This document shows positions 5,958 through 6,427 of a stretch of 6,427 nucleotides of DNA, in pieces; position 1 is the stretch's first letter, and every line of letters starts with the position of its first letter. The notes under the pieces were generated by a model that was not told the origin of the DNA, searched no databases, and saw nothing but the letters and a program-made list of their open reading frames with translations. Origin of the DNA: Clostridia bacterium (GTDB lineage: Bacteria; Bacillota; Clostridia; Christensenellales; UBA3700). The DNA lies in assembly GCA_029067255.1 (NCBI GenBank), contig JAIEEW010000162.1, positions 1 to 6,427 of the forward strand. The letters run 5' to 3'. Position numbers and translations under genes: made by a program.

Positions 5958-6049
5958 CGTTTTACCAAACGTAAAATCTTCGCCTTGCTAAGATTTTAGT
6001 CGGACTTCTATGCGGATTGTATATTTTATTAGATATTTCGACTTCGCTT
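5958..6049. repeat. Repeat unit 1 of a ~92-bp tandem (hairpin plus tail)
   Basis: This unit has a hairpin half and a tail. The hairpin is a perfect 9-bp stem, TAAAATCTT (5972-5980) with AAGATTTTA (5990-5998), around a 9-nt loop. The outer stem partner of GTCGG (5999-6003) has decayed to TTTTA in this copy. The tail (6030-6049) is nearly identical to 6122-6141 in unit 2, differing at one base. The spacing between the ACCAAAC motifs of units 1 and 2 is 92 bp. Confidence 0.75.
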
Positions 6050-6141
6050 TTCCCGACCAAACGCGAAATCTACGCTACTCTTCGATTTCGGTCGGACTTA
6101 ATATACTGATTGTTATTAGACTAGATATTTCGACTCCGCTT
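6050..6141. repeat. Repeat unit 2 of the ~92-bp tandem, with intact two-part stem
   Basis: The outer stem is CCGAC (6053-6057) with GTCGG (6091-6095). The inner stem is CGAAATC (6064-6070) with GATTTCG (6084-6090), around a 13-nt loop, with a 6-nt bulge CAAACG on the left. Two inner pairs differ from units 1 and 3 but still pair. The tail at 6121-6141 doubles as the beginning of the left inverted arm. Confidence 0.75.
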
Positions 6142-6323
6142 ACGCTCCGCTCAATATGACGGGTAAGAATTCGTTTCTCTGTACTCTTTAAGATAATTAT
6201 AGAAAAGGCATTACTTTATTTATCTTATCAATTCAAACTAATTCTCGTATAATTACAAATGACGGGTAGAATTACAACATTTGTATACTCTCCCGTCATT
6301 CTGAGCGCAGTCGAAGAATCTAG
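6121..6323. mobile_element. Inverted-repeat arms enclosing an AT-rich core, MITE-like or dispersed intergenic repeat
   Basis: The left arm (6121-6163, CTAGATATTTCGACT ... TGACGGG) and the right arm (6292-6323, CCCGTCATTCTGAGCG ... CTAG) are inverted copies. They match at 27 of 32 aligned positions, with an 11-nt extra piece in the left arm. The right arm resembles the GTCATTCTGAGCG...GAAGAATCT sequence scattered through intergenic regions of many bacterial genomes. No transposase is present. A TGACGGGTA direct repeat also occurs at 6157 and 6260. The element could be a non-autonomous transposon relic or just two neighbouring dispersed repeats in opposite orientation. Confidence 0.5.
6258..6300. 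repeat. Compact hairpin AATGACGGG / CCCGTCATT
   Basis: A perfect 9-bp inverted repeat, AATGACGGG (6258-6266) and CCCGTCATT (6292-6300), encloses a second small hairpin TACAA-CAT-TTGTA (6273-6285). The right half is shared with the right inverted arm. It lacks a clean U-run on either strand, so a terminator role is weak. Confidence 0.6.
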
Positions 6324-6329
6324 TTTTTC

Positions 6330-6392
6330 CCCGACCAAACGTAAAATCTACGCTTCACTACGATTTTAGTCGGACTTAAATATTGATTGTAT
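6330..6392. repeat. Third copy of the hairpin half of the repeat
   Basis: The outer stem is CCGAC (6331-6335) with GTCGG (6369-6373); the inner stem is TAAAATC (6342-6348) with GATTTTA (6362-6368). It has the same 13-nt loop and 6-nt bulge as unit 2. It continues with GGACTTAA and TGATTGT as in unit 2 but lacks the tail. It follows directly after the right inverted arm. Confidence 0.75.
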
Positions 6393-6427
6393 TAATAATA
6401 AATTTAAAACTTGGTTTAGGGGGCGGG

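Larger units (their letters stand above)
5837..6427. other. Gene-free, repeat-rich region upstream of minD
   Basis: No supportable gene on either strand: possible frames are short, lack ribosome binding sites and run through repeats. The region contains the minD promoter, two adjacent copies of a ~92-bp repeat (about 5958-6141), a third copy of its hairpin half (about 6330-6392), two inverted arms (6121-6163 and 6292-6323), and an AT-rich stretch of about 125 bp between the arms. The last 35 bases show nothing I can identify. It may end at or near another gene outside the window. Confidence 0.8.

Noticed and set aside
6225..6253. Plus-strand promoter-like pair TTATCA, 17 nt, TATAAT
   Set aside because: It lies in a very AT-rich repeat core, where such matches arise by chance, and no plus-strand gene follows within the window.
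5958..6392. CRISPR array
   Set aside because: Repeats are imperfect, units 1 and 2 are directly adjacent without unique spacers, copy 3 is far away, and no cas genes are present.

Overview
The window looks like chromosomal DNA from a low- to moderate-GC Bacillota, most likely an uncultured Clostridia-type bacterium. The reasons are the gene set and order (minD, minE, a SpoIVFB-like protease, a radical SAM / DUF2344 pair, RNase G), strong purine-rich ribosome binding sites, and visibly AT-rich gaps between genes. The species cannot be fixed from this sequence. Every convincing gene is on the minus strand, so transcription runs from the right end of the window to the left.

Layout in the direction of transcription. 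Positions 6427 to about 5837 hold no gene. This stretch carries three copies of a hairpin-forming repeat, two inverted arms of a common type of dispersed intergenic repeat, and the likely promoter of minD. Positions 5836-3703 hold a first gene group: minD, minE, a 60-residue membrane microprotein, and a SpoIVFB-type intramembrane metalloprotease. The microprotein and the protease may also have their own promoter in the 77-bp minE-orf60 gap. Positions 3702-3573 hold a weak terminator overlapping a good extended -10 promoter. Positions 3572-1 hold a second gene group: a ROK-family sugar kinase, a B12-binding-fold radical SAM protein, its DUF2344 partner, and the first 77 codons of ribonuclease G. 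Each junction in this second group is a 4-bp stop/start overlap, so translation is probably coupled along it.

MinD and MinE form the ATPase and activator pair that places the division site. The SpoIVFB-like protease belongs to a family that cleaves membrane-tethered substrates, the best known being pro-sigma-K in sporulating Bacillota. The radical SAM and DUF2344 proteins are a conserved pair of unknown role, commonly found beside RNase G and ribosomal protein genes. The sugar kinase is the unexpected member.

Most of the window is ordinary conserved chromosome. The points most worth a second look are: a MinE that appears to lack the N-terminal membrane-targeting stretch; no minC upstream of minD; a microprotein in the place where an M23/SpoIVFA-type protein is often found; a ROK kinase with DIGGK instead of DIGGT at the head of the RNase G group; and a repeat family whose stem shows two compensated base-pair changes. 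I found no convincing new defence, mobile or biosynthetic system.
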